In this document: positions 6,791 through 15,408 of the stretch, piece by piece
Numbering within the stretch: the stretch's first letter is position 1
Layout: the number at the start of each line of letters is the position of its first letter
Assembly (NCBI GenBank): GCA_041398665.1
Contig: JAWKUH010000012.1
Span: 62,001-126,000, forward strand
DNA: 64,000 nucleotides
Source of the DNA: Rohdeia sp041398665
GTDB lineage: Bacteria; Planctomycetota; UBA1135; GCA-002686595
Direction of reading: 5' to 3'
Translations under genes and position numbers: made by a program
Notes under the pieces: generated by a model
Told to the model about the DNA's origin: nothing
Databases searched by the model: none
What the model saw: only the letters and a program-made list of their open reading frames with translations

Positions 6791-9589
6791 TCACCTCGGG
6801 CCGACGCGGACGCTCCGCGAGGCGGACTCGAGCCGCTCGACGAGCTCCGGGTCGACGCCCGCGGCGCGGGCACGGTCCGCGAGTTCGCGCGCAGTCGTGC
6901 GCGGCGTCGCACCGAGCCCGTCGGCCGCGTCGAGCGCCTCCGACTCGCGCGAGAACGCGTCCTCGATCGCGTCCGCGGCCGCGCTCCACTCCTCGGCGTC
7001 CGCGAGGAGCCGCGCCCTGCCGGCGAGTGCGAGCACCGCGTAGTGCGTCGACGAGGGCTCGAACGACGGCTCGTCGCGCGCGACGGCGTCGAAGCCGACG
7101 ACGCTCGCGCCGTACGCCTCGCGCGCCGCGTCGAACTCGCGCGCGCGGACCGCGTGCTCCGCGGCGTAGAGGTCGGCGAGCGCGGCGTACCAGCGCACGT
7201 AGGGGTCGCCGTCGAACTCGCTCGCGAGCGCCGCGTACTCCGCGCGGAGTCCGGCCGACCCGCCGTCGCGCAACGCGGCGGCGCGGAAGAGGTCGTGCAC
7301 GTCGCTCTCGTAGGGCTCGTCGCGCACGAGGTCGTGCAGGGCCTCCGACTCGTCGCGCCAGGCCTCGATCGCCGAGAGGAAGCGCACCTCGTCGAGACGG
7401 TCCTGCAGCTGCGCGCCCGGGTGTCGCCGGATCACGCGGTGACACGCCGCGACGTCGGCGACGAGCGAGGGTCCGAAGTCGTCGCCCGCCGTCATCGCGT
7501 CGTAGATCGCGCGCGTGCGCGTGCGCGCCGCGACGCGCAGGACCTCGAGCCCGAGCGGCGTGCCCACGAACTCGCTCCCGCGCGTCCGCAGCGCGTCGTG
7601 CGCCGCCGACTCCGCCGCCGCGAAGTCGCTCGTCAGCCAGGCCGAACTCGCGAGCACGGCGAGGCCGCGCTCGCCCGCGCGGATCGCGGCGGCCTTCGCG
7701 TCCTCGAAGTGGAAGAGCGGGTTCTGACCCTCGGCGAGCGCCGCGAGTCCGCAGCGCAGCGACGCCTCGGCGTGCAGCGCGTCGAGCTGCGGGTCGGACT
7801 CGCGTTCGCGCAGGAGATCCTCGACCGAGCGCAGCGCCCCGATCTCCTCCTCGAGACTGCCGTGCGCGCGCGAGTCCGGATCGGCGAGCGCGAGTGCAGC
7901 GGTGAGCAGCTCGACGTCGACCGAGTCGGAACGCGCCGCGACGCCGGCGAACACGCTGACGTAGCGCCGTGCGAGCGCGCGCCGCGCGCCGTCGGTCTCG
8001 GCGCGCGACCAGCGGCGCACGGCGTCGAGGAGCTCGCGGCCCGCGTCGGTCCGCACGTCGACGAGGCGGAACGCGCGCAGCAACAGGTCGGGCGGGAGCG
8101 CGCCGGGTCGCGACGCCGCGACGAGCGTCGCGCGCTCGCGGACGGCGGGCTCCGGGTCGAAGAGACCGAGCCGCACGAGCTGCGGGTGCAACGTGCGCGC
8201 GTCGACCGCGAGCGCGCGACCGAGCCACGGGATGCGCGCCGGGACCGAGGACGCGACGAAGAGCGACTCGAGACGGCTGCGGTGCTCGGCCCAGGGGCTG
8301 TCGAACAACTCGTCGAGCGAGAGTTCTTCGGCCGGACGCGGACGCTCGCCGGGGCGCACGCCGTGCTCCGCGAGCGCACGGTCGACGGCCGAGAGGTCCT
8401 GCACGAGATAGACGTCGAACAGGATCGAGCCGTCGGGCGCGACGCCGACGTGGCGCGGCGCGGCGCGCGTCCCGCGGAAGTAGCGCTCGAACAGCGCGGG
8501 CTCGATCGAGATCGCCTCGCCGTCGACGACGCTGCCGAAGCGCGGGTCCTCGATGCGACGTCCGCGGTCGTCGTGGTCGAGCGGCACGCGGCGGTCCGGC
8601 GACGCGACGACGCACACGAACCCGCGCGCGAGGTCGGCGAACGCGGGGTCGCGGTAGCGGAACCACGCGAACGCCTCGGACGCGTTCTCGCCGTCCATGT
8701 TGACGCACACGAGCAGCGGCTTGCCCGTGCGCCGCACGAGTTCGAGCGCGTCGTCGAGATCGCGCTGGAACGGCACGAGGCACGGCAGCGCGCGGCGCTC
8801 CTGGACCGTGCGCTCGTAGCGACCGCGCGGGCCGGTACCGAGCGCGTCCGACGGCGCGTCGGCGACGGGCGGCGGCGCGAGTTCGGCCGCCGAGAGCGTG
8901 CCGTCGCCGTCACGGTCGAGCGACCGACGCAGCGCGAGGAGGTCCTCGCCGCGGATCGCACCGTCCTTGTCGACGTCGAGCTCGGAGCGCAGCGTCAGGA
9001 GGAACACGTCGGGCGAGAACGCGTTGCGATCGGGATCGGTGAGCGTCTCCGCGCGCGCGATCCAGTCGTGCAAGGCCACCGGGAAGAGTCGACCGTTCGG
9101 ATCCGCGGGCTGGGCGCCGAGGAACGCCGACCACTCCTCCGCCGTGACGACGCCGTCGCGCTCGCCGCCGTCGGCGAGCCGAAGCACGAGTTCCTGCACG
9201 AACCCGGCGTCTCCGGTGATCGCGTCCGTCCCGGTCGAGAACTCCTCGGAGTCGACGCTCCCGTCACCGTCACGGTCCCAACCCGCGAAGACGTCGCCGA
9301 GCTCCGCGACCGAGACGCGCCCGTCGCCGTCCGTGTCGATCAGCGGCGCGAGCAGTCGCGCGCACAGGTCCGTCGCGTCGACCTCGCCGTCGCGGCCCGG
9401 TCGGAAGCCGGAGACGAAGGTGCCCCACTCCGCCGGGGTCGACGCGCCGTCGCGGTCGAGGTCCGACGCGTTCCCGAGCAGGGCCGCCGTCGCGCTCCAG
9501 GACGACGCGTCGTCCTGCGCGCGGGCCGGGACGGCGTGGAGGAGCGCGACGACGCACGCCGCGACGACCGACCTCGTGAGCTCGCACAT
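6791..9589 (-). CDS. Exported EF-hand protein with thioredoxin-like and TPR regions
   Basis: This 932-residue protein begins with a signal peptide cut near ARA|QDD. Residues about 40-250 hold at least five EF-hand loops (DLDRDGASTPAEW, DTDGDGRVSVAEL, DRDGDGSVDSEEF, DVDKDGAIRGEDL, DRDGDGTLSAAEL) plus two degenerate ones, so calcium binding is likely. A middle region (ALELVRRTGKPLLVCVNMDG) looks like the first half of a thioredoxin fold without a CxxC pair. The remaining 500 residues are helical, with HEAT- and TPR-like repeats. The role is unknown; it may sense calcium or scaffold proteins outside the cytoplasm. The next gene downstream in transcription starts only after a 180-bp gap. The upstream neighbour (vWA protein) ends 9 bp before this start, so the two are probably co-transcribed. 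Confidence 0.75.
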   Translation of the reverse strand: MCELTRSVVAACVVALLHAVPARAQDDASSWSATAALLGNASDLDRDGASTPAEWGTFVSGFRPGRDGEVDATDLCARLLAPLIDTDGDGRVSVAELGDVFAGWDRDGDGSVDSEEFSTGTDAITGDAGFVQELVLRLADGGERDGVVTAEEWSAFLGAQPADPNGRLFPVALHDWIARAETLTDPDRNAFSPDVFLLTLRSELDVDKDGAIRGEDLLALRRSLDRDGDGTLSAAELAPPPVADAPSDALGTGPRGRYERTVQERRALPCLVPFQRDLDDALELVRRTGKPLLVCVNMDGENASEAFAWFRYRDPAFADLARGFVCVVASPDRRVPLDHDDRGRRIEDPRFGSVVDGEAISIEPALFERYFRGTRAAPRHVGVAPDGSILFDVYLVQDLSAVDRALAEHGVRPGERPRPAEELSLDELFDSPWAEHRSRLESLFVASSVPARIPWLGRALAVDARTLHPQLVRLGLFDPEPAVRERATLVAASRPGALPPDLLLRAFRLVDVRTDAGRELLDAVRRWSRAETDGARRALARRYVSVFAGVAARSDSVDVELLTAALALADPDSRAHGSLEEEIGALRSVEDLLRERESDPQLDALHAEASLRCGLAALAEGQNPLFHFEDAKAAAIRAGERGLAVLASSAWLTSDFAAAESAAHDALRTRGSEFVGTPLGLEVLRVAARTRTRAIYDAMTAGDDFGPSLVADVAACHRVIRRHPGAQLQDRLDEVRFLSAIEAWRDESEALHDLVRDEPYESDVHDLFRAAALRDGGSAGLRAEYAALASEFDGDPYVRWYAALADLYAAEHAVRAREFDAAREAYGASVVGFDAVARDEPSFEPSSTHYAVLALAGRARLLADAEEWSAAADAIEDAFSRESEALDAADGLGATPRTTARELADRARAAGVDPELVERLESASRSVRVGPR

Positions 9590-9598
9590 GGCTCGTGA

Positions 9599-10966
9599 TC
9601 AGTCGAAGAAGCCGCGTTCGTAGTAGGCGAAGTAGATGCCGAGGAAGACCTGCATGTCGTCCCGGAAGCGTTCGCCGAAACTCATGCTCAGCACCTGACC
9701 GACGATCTCGCGGGTCGACGCGCCGAGCTTCTTGTCGTCCTTGTCGGGCTTGCCCACCGCCGGACCGAGTCGCAGCGCGGCGTAGCCGCCGCCGCCGGCC
9801 TCGGCGATGCGCTTGAAGGCCGACTCCGTCTCGCCCGGGACGGCGCCCTGGCCGCAGCCGATGCACGAGACGACGAAGGGGCGCGGTTCGCCCTTGCTGT
9901 CGCCGGTGACGGGACGGCGCCGACCGCTCTTGCCGGCCTCGAGCGGAGTCTCGTGCGCCTTGCGAGCGAGTTCCTCCGCGCGCGGCACGTCGGGCGGGTG
10001 CGGCGGCGCGTCGCCCATGACGATGACGAGCTTGTTGGTCGTGCTCTTCCAGCCCATCTCGTCGGGGTCGAGCGCGATCTCGAGGCCGCGCTCCACCGCC
10101 TCGGGGATGTCGCCGCCGCCGCCGGCCGAGAGGTTGCCGATCTTCTTGAAGACCTTGTCGGTCTTGTCGGTGAGCTCCTCGATCACCTTCGCGCCGCCCG
10201 ACAGGTCCTCCATGTCCTTGTAGAACACGGCACCGACGCGCAGGTCCGGTGCGAAGCCCTCGAGCAGCGTCGCGACCTGCTCCGCGGCTCCCGCCGTCGC
10301 CGCGAGCAGCGGGTCCATCGAACCCGTCGCGTCGATGCAGAAGCAGATCTCGAGTCCGGACTCGCGCAGGTCCATCGCGCGACCGACGACGCCGGCGACG
10401 GTGCGGCCGGGACCCTCGTCCTTGCGCGGCGGCGCGACCCACTTCGTCGGTTCGTAGGTCTCGCGCAGCTTGTGCCAGCGGCCCTGCCACTGCGGTCGGT
10501 TCTTCGCGTCCTCCTCGGGGAAGATGCGCTTCAGGATCCCGAGGACCGTGTCGCTGTAGTGGTCGTCGCGGACCTTGAGTCCGTCCTCGATCAGCGCCTC
10601 GACGAGTTCGGGCGTCGCCGTGGAGAGCAGACAGTCGTCGTTCGCCTTCGCGAGCACCTCGACGGCGAACGCGCGCAGCTCGGGACTCTTGCCCGAGATC
10701 GCGGCGATGAACACGCTCGCGGCGCTCGGGTGCCAGCTCACACCCAACGACACGATCACGAGACCCTGGACCGTCCAGTGCTCGGCGCGTTCGAACTGGC
10801 CGACGAGTCCGCGCGTCTGCGCCTCGTCGAGGATCTTCGGTTCCGGCTCGGCCGGTTCCTCCTGCTGCTGCGGCGGCGGCTGTTGCGCGCTCGCGACGCC
10901 GACGAACGTCGGCGCGGAGGCGGCGAACACGAGAGCGATCGCGGGGACGACGAGTCGGCGGGTCAT
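9599..10966 (-). CDS. Exported von Willebrand A domain protein
   Basis: This 455-residue protein has a signal peptide (MTRRLVVPAIALVFAASAP...ASA) and a Gln/Pro/Glu-rich linker. A HEAT-like helical region (about 50-190) precedes a vWA domain whose MIDAS strand reads ICFCIDATGSMDPLL (DxTxS type, as DATGS). The strand LVIVMGDAPPHPP carries the second metal-site acid. Its layout (helical repeats, then vWA) parallels the 4889-6610 protein, but the two are clearly diverged. Metal-dependent ligand binding in the periplasm or at the surface is likely; the ligand is unknown. The stop is 9 bp upstream of the EF-hand protein's start, indicating one transcript. Confidence 0.75.
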   Translation of the reverse strand: MTRRLVVPAIALVFAASAPTFVGVASAQQPPPQQQEEPAEPEPKILDEAQTRGLVGQFERAEHWTVQGLVIVSLGVSWHPSAASVFIAAISGKSPELRAFAVEVLAKANDDCLLSTATPELVEALIEDGLKVRDDHYSDTVLGILKRIFPEEDAKNRPQWQGRWHKLRETYEPTKWVAPPRKDEGPGRTVAGVVGRAMDLRESGLEICFCIDATGSMDPLLAATAGAAEQVATLLEGFAPDLRVGAVFYKDMEDLSGGAKVIEELTDKTDKVFKKIGNLSAGGGGDIPEAVERGLEIALDPDEMGWKSTTNKLVIVMGDAPPHPPDVPRAEELARKAHETPLEAGKSGRRRPVTGDSKGEPRPFVVSCIGCGQGAVPGETESAFKRIAEAGGGGYAALRLGPAVGKPDKDDKKLGASTREIVGQVLSMSFGERFRDDMQVFLGIYFAYYERGFFD

Positions 10967-11018
10967 GGCGGTGCGGGGGGCTGGCGGCGCCTGACCGTAC
11001 CCGGCCGCGCGCCCGGGG

Positions 11019-12542
11019 TCACCTGTCGAGGGCCGCGCTCGGGAAGACCGCGGAGGGAACGCGCGCGTGCGCGAGCGTCTCCGCCATCCGCCGCACGACG
11101 TCGGGGTGCTCCCCGGCCACGTCCCGTTCCTCGTCCGGGTCGGCTTCGAGGTCGAAGAGCTCGATCGTGAGGTCGCCCTTCCCGAGTCGTCGACGCACGG
11201 CCTTGAACCGCCCCACGCGGACCGCTTGCTGGTTCCCGAGCTCGAAGTAGAGCGGCTCGGTGCGCACCGGCGCGCCGCGACCCTCGAACACGGGGACGAG
11301 CGACACGCCGTCGAGTCCCTCGCGCGGCGGCAGGCCCGCGAGATCCAGCGCGGTCGCGGCGAAGTCCTGGAAGCCGCTCGGGAAGTCGCTCACGGATCCC
11401 CGCGCGACGCGACCCGGCAGGCTCACGACGAAGGGCACGCGGACGCCGCCCTCGAACAGGCTGCCCTTGAGTCCGCGCAGTCCGCCGACGCTGTCGAAGA
11501 ACGCGGCGTCCGTGCCGCCGTTGAACGTCGCTCCGTTGTCGCTCGAGAAAACGAAGAGGGTGTCGTCGAGCACACCGGCCCGCTCGAGCGCGTCGAGCAG
11601 GAGGCCGACGTCGCGATCGAGGCGCGCGATCATGGCGGCGTAGGCCGCGCGCGGCCGCGGCTGCGGCACGTACCCCGCGTCACCGAGGTACGGACCGCCG
11701 CCCATCGCCTCGCCGTCCCACTCGCGCGGGAACGCGTCGAGCTCGGTCGGCGGCACCTGCAACGCGACGTGCGGGATCGGCGAGGCGTACTCGAGGAAGA
11801 ACGGCCGGTCCGCCGAGTCCTCGACGAAGCGTACGGCCTCCTCGATCAAGCGGTCCGGCGCGTAGGTCGTGCCGCAGAAGCGCTCGAAGTACTCCGCCTC
11901 GGTCGCGAGCGGCGCGTCGATGCGCTGGTGCTCGGCGAGGTAGTCGTTGCCCGCGAGGAGTTCCTTCTCGCGGTCCGACCACAGGTGCGTCGGGTAGTAG
12001 CCGTGCGCCTTCCGTTGGCACAGGATGCCGTAGAAGCGGTCGAAGCCCTGCTCCAGCGGGTGACCCGAGTCCTCGGGCCCGCCGAGCCCCCACTTGCCGA
12101 CGAAGCCCGTCCGATAGCCGGCGTCGCGCAGTTCGCGCGCGATCGTCCACGTGCCCGCGGGCAACGGCGTCTGTCCCTCGGGCGCGTCCGGACCGAAGCG
12201 CATCCCGCCCGTCTCGGTGTTGTTGCGGACGTACGCGTGACCCGTGTGGAGCCCGGTGAGCAGCACGCAGCGCGACGGGGCGCACACCGCGGATCCCGCG
12301 TAGTGCTGCGTGAAGCGCATGCCGTGCGCCGCGAGCCGGTCGACGTTCGGCGTCGGGATCAGCTCCTGGCCGTAGCAGCCGAGCTCGCCCCAGCCGAGGT
12401 CGTCGGCGAGGACGAAGACGATGTTCGGCCGCGGGTCGCGATCGCGCGCGGCGTCCGTCGCCCGCTCGCCGGTCGCACCGCACGCGACCAGTGCGAGCGC
12501 GAGCGCGACGGCGAGGGGAACGACGAGGGACGCGCGCCTCAA
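11019..12542 (-). CDS. Sulfatase (family S1) lipoprotein
   Basis: This 507-residue enzyme starts at a TTG (12542) that overlaps the TGA of the upstream gene as TTGA. It opens with a lipoprotein signal, with a lipobox ending LVAC (C21). RPNIVFVLADDLGWGELGCYG gives the metal-binding Asp pair (47-48). VCAPSRCVLLTG (C87-x-P-S-R) is the sequence converted to the formylglycine nucleophile of type I sulfatases. Further family marks are GKWGLGG and VFSSDNGATFNGG. It hydrolyses sulfate esters, probably of sulfated polysaccharides, while anchored to a membrane. The formylglycine-generating enzyme is not in the window. It is translationally coupled to the 12539-14623 gene. Confidence 0.88.
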   Translation of the reverse strand: MRRASLVVPLAVALALALVACGATGERATDAARDRDPRPNIVFVLADDLGWGELGCYGQELIPTPNVDRLAAHGMRFTQHYAGSAVCAPSRCVLLTGLHTGHAYVRNNTETGGMRFGPDAPEGQTPLPAGTWTIARELRDAGYRTGFVGKWGLGGPEDSGHPLEQGFDRFYGILCQRKAHGYYPTHLWSDREKELLAGNDYLAEHQRIDAPLATEAEYFERFCGTTYAPDRLIEEAVRFVEDSADRPFFLEYASPIPHVALQVPPTELDAFPREWDGEAMGGGPYLGDAGYVPQPRPRAAYAAMIARLDRDVGLLLDALERAGVLDDTLFVFSSDNGATFNGGTDAAFFDSVGGLRGLKGSLFEGGVRVPFVVSLPGRVARGSVSDFPSGFQDFAATALDLAGLPPREGLDGVSLVPVFEGRGAPVRTEPLYFELGNQQAVRVGRFKAVRRRLGKGDLTIELFDLEADPDEERDVAGEHPDVVRRMAETLAHARVPSAVFPSAALDR

Positions 12543-14623
12543 CGGACGTTCGCCAGCACGAGCAGCGCCATGGCCGTGCCGTAGCTCTTGCCGAACTCGT
12601 GGCTGTCGACGAACGAGCCGTCGAACTCGGGCACGGCGCGCAGGACCTCGAGGAGCTTCTTCGCGTGCCCCGCGCGCACCTCGTCGGGCAGGAGCCGGAT
12701 CGCCTGACTCGTGTGGTAGAGGTCGTGGAAGAAGAAGAAGCCGGCGAGCTCGCCGTCCGAGTGGAAGTCGTTGCGCCGGACCTTCTCCATGCGCGGCATC
12801 GTCGCCCAGTAGTTGTCGAGCGCGAAGTCGAGCCGCGCGCGGTCGCCGCGACCGAGTTGGAGCAGGACCGCCTCGCACAACGGCATGCGGCCCGCGGCGT
12901 CCTTCACGCTGCCGCCGCCGCCCTGGGCCGCGCCGCCGTAGACGAACGCGCCCTCGGTCGTGCGCGCGCTCTCGAGCGCGTCCGCGCCGCGCCCGAGGAC
13001 GCCTTCCGGCACCGGGACGCCCGCGCGACGCGCCATCAGGAGCGCTTCGAGCATCGCGCCCGTGCAGAACGCGTTGGGGTACTCGTGCGCGAAGAAGCCG
13101 CTCGACTCCTGTCGCGACTGCGCAGCCGCGACGATGTCGCGCATGCGGCGCTCCTGGAGCTTCGCGGTGTCGGGATCCTGCTCCGCGCGGCGCACGAGGT
13201 ACTCCAGGCGGTAGGCGTCGGCGTACACGTCCTCGTTGCTCCCGCGGTTGAGGCGCGCCGGGTCGAACATGTAGGCCTCGGCGCGCAGGAGGGCCGCGTC
13301 GACGGCGTCGGGGTCGACGTCGCGGTGCTCGAGCAGCGCGCACGACGCGAGCGCCGTCACCGCCATCCAGGTGTTGGGCGTGATCGAGCTGTCCGGCCAG
13401 TACGCGTAGCGCGCGTCGGTGAAGCCGCCGTTGTCGCGCTGCATGCGCAGCAGGAAGTGGACGCCGCGGCGGCGCATGGTGTCGCTGTCGACGGGCTCGC
13501 CGCGCCACGACGTGTCGTGCGCGCCCGGTGCGTACGCCGCCGCCGGCAGGTACTCGAGGTTCTCGTAGCCGCAGAACGCCGCGCCCGCGGGCAGCTCGTC
13601 GCGACCGAGGTGCACGTTCGCGAGGGCGCGCTTGCCCGCCAGCGTCTCGGGGAAGTTCTGCGCGACGAAGGCGAAGCGCCGCTGCGCGCCGGCCTCGTCG
13701 CCCGACGCCAGGAGGACGTGCGCGAGGAGGTAGCCCGCCTCGGGATCGCGCGCCGACGCCGCGGCCATGAGCGGCGCCTTGGCGTCGGCGTAGCGGCCCT
13801 GCGCGACGAGGATCCGACCGCGCAGCGTGTTGGCCTCGCCGCGTTGGCGGCCGATCGCGTCGAGCTCGGCCAGCGCCTCGTCGGGGCGGCGCAGCAGGTA
13901 CAGCAACCGCGCCCGCGCGAGGTGCCCCGCGTCGTCGTCGGCCGTCGTCAGCTCGAGCGCGCGTTCCCACTCGCCGCGCTCCGCGAGGACCACGGGGTCG
14001 TCCGACCCGCTCGCCGGCTGGTGCGCGTTCGCCGCGCTCCGGAGCCACTCCGCGAACCACAGGGGATCGAACGAGCGCACCCGGTCGATGCGCTCCAGGA
14101 CGTTCCCGTCGCCGTCGAGCACGAGGAACATCGGCTCGATGACGTCGAGCGGACGGAGCTCGTACTTCGCCGCGAGCGCCTCGTCGACGGTGCAGCGGAC
14201 GGGCACGAAACGCGTCGCGAGGATCGAGTCGACGTCGGCGTCGCAGAAGAAGACCTGGCGGCAGTAGAGGTCGAGGATCGGCGCTCGATACATCTGCGCG
14301 CCGCGCAGTTCGTTCTCGACGATCCTCGGCACGTACCACAGCACGAGCCGCCCCTCGGCCTTCGCGCGCGCGATCGCGCCGTCGAGCAGCGCGACGCGGT
14401 CGACCTCGCGCTCGTCCTTCGTGAGGGAGCGCTTCGGGCTCCGCTGGTCGACGAAGACCGCGCCGTCCGACACGAAGCCGACGTGCGCGTCGAGGTCGGC
14501 GAGGTCGATCTCCGTCGCGGCGGGTCGGCGCTCGCGCTGCGCGGCGGCGTCCGGCGGTGCGACGAGGGCGAGGGAGAGGAGCGCGAGGGCGAGGATGCTG
14601 GCGCGGCGTCGGACGCTGTTCAT
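12539..14623 (-). CDS. Exported protein with TPR and prenyltransferase/squalene-cyclase-like fold
   Basis: The ATG at 14623 begins a signal peptide cut near DAAA|Q in a 694-residue protein. Residues about 80-210 look thioredoxin-like (AEGRLVLWYVPRIVEN, FVPVRCTVDEALAAKYEL) with no CxxC active site. A TPR stretch follows (EALAELDAIGRQRGEANTLRGRILVAQGRY). The C-terminal 350 residues read as an alpha/alpha toroid of the prenyltransferase and squalene-oxidase repeat type (GVHFLLRMQRDNGGFTDARYAYW, SITPNTWMAVTALASCALL, EVLRAVPEFDGSFVDSHEFGKSYGTAMALLVLA). Enzymatic activity is not evident; many such bacterial proteins are scaffold or cell-surface proteins. The sulfatase that follows overlaps its stop, so the two are expressed together. 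The frame remains open upstream of 14623 but is not signal-like. Confidence 0.7.
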   Translation of the reverse strand: MNSVRRRASILALALLSLALVAPPDAAAQRERRPAATEIDLADLDAHVGFVSDGAVFVDQRSPKRSLTKDEREVDRVALLDGAIARAKAEGRLVLWYVPRIVENELRGAQMYRAPILDLYCRQVFFCDADVDSILATRFVPVRCTVDEALAAKYELRPLDVIEPMFLVLDGDGNVLERIDRVRSFDPLWFAEWLRSAANAHQPASGSDDPVVLAERGEWERALELTTADDDAGHLARARLLYLLRRPDEALAELDAIGRQRGEANTLRGRILVAQGRYADAKAPLMAAASARDPEAGYLLAHVLLASGDEAGAQRRFAFVAQNFPETLAGKRALANVHLGRDELPAGAAFCGYENLEYLPAAAYAPGAHDTSWRGEPVDSDTMRRRGVHFLLRMQRDNGGFTDARYAYWPDSSITPNTWMAVTALASCALLEHRDVDPDAVDAALLRAEAYMFDPARLNRGSNEDVYADAYRLEYLVRRAEQDPDTAKLQERRMRDIVAAAQSRQESSGFFAHEYPNAFCTGAMLEALLMARRAGVPVPEGVLGRGADALESARTTEGAFVYGGAAQGGGGSVKDAAGRMPLCEAVLLQLGRGDRARLDFALDNYWATMPRMEKVRRNDFHSDGELAGFFFFHDLYHTSQAIRLLPDEVRAGHAKKLLEVLRAVPEFDGSFVDSHEFGKSYGTAMALLVLANVR

Positions 14624-14961
14624 GGTTCGTTGTGGCTCCGAGGAGGCTCCGAGCGTGCGCCCGTCCAGCGGCGAGTGCAAGGCCGGGGGCTCGCGCGTCC
14701 CCGCGCCGCCGCTCCTCGTCGCGCGAGACGCGCCGCGTGGAGCGCCGCGCCCGACCTCGGTCGGGTCGCACGTTCCGCCGGGTCGGTTCCGATCGGCGGG
14801 AGTGCGTAGAGCGTCGCCCGTCCGGGCCGTTCGCGGCGACGGCGCGCACGACGACGGCGCGGCGCCTTTGCACGCGCCGCCCGTTTCGTCATGCTTGAGC
14901 GCCCGAACGGCGGGTCGCGACGACGACGGCGCGCTCGCCCCCGACCGAGGACGCCGAACCG
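14624..14961. other. Divergent intergenic region without a recognised gene
   Basis: This 338-bp gap separates the minus-strand gene starting at 14623 from the plus-strand stress protein at 14962, and must hold promoters for both. A short palindrome (ccgacctcggtcgg, about 14751-14764) is the only structure noticed. No clear -35/-10 pair, RNA gene or repeat was recognised. Confidence 0.4.
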
Positions 14962-15408
14962 ATGAAGCTGAAGCACATCCTGCTCCCCACCGATCTCTCG
15001 GACGAGGCCAAGCGCGCCTTCGCACCGGTCGCCCAGCTCGCGCGCGACACCGGCGCCAAGGTGACCCTGCTGCACGTCGTGCGCATCCTCGTCACGACGC
15101 CTCCCGGCGCCATGTTCGCCGGGCCGCTCACGATCGGCGACCCGCGCCAGGAGCGCGAGGACGCGAAGAAGGCGCTCGACGAACAGGCCAAGGCGATGGG
15201 CGGCGGCTTCGAGGTCGCGACCGAGGTGCTGCTCGACGAGAGCGTGGGACGCGCCGTCGTGGAGTACGCCGAGCAGAACGACGTCGACGTGATCGCCGTG
15301 TCGACGCACGGTCGCAGCGGCCTGCGCCGGATCGTGCTCGGCTCGGTCGCCGAGGACATCCTGCACCGTGCACACATGCCGGTGCTGTGCTTCCCGCCGA
15401 CGAAGTGA
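14962..15408 (+). CDS. Universal stress protein (UspA family)
   Basis: This 148-residue protein is a single UspA domain of normal length. It starts MKLKHILLPTDLSDEAKRA, the usual beta1/alpha1, and ends with the ATP-binding signature THGRSGLRRIVLGSVAEDIL (G-x2-G-x9-G-S), followed by the closing strand MPVLCFP. ATP-binding members of the family dimerise and respond to energy or oxidative stress; the precise role is not shown here. The stop overlaps the GTG of the next gene (GTGA), so the two are translationally coupled. Confidence 0.9.
   Translation: MKLKHILLPTDLSDEAKRAFAPVAQLARDTGAKVTLLHVVRILVTTPPGAMFAGPLTIGDPRQEREDAKKALDEQAKAMGGGFEVATEVLLDESVGRAVVEYAEQNDVDVIAVSTHGRSGLRRIVLGSVAEDILHRAHMPVLCFPPTK

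Noticed and set aside
2825..9598. A plus-strand open frame of more than 2200 codons
   Set aside because: It lies antisense to well-recognised genes, has Arg/Ala/Asp-rich composition and no domain; long open antisense frames are expected at this GC content.
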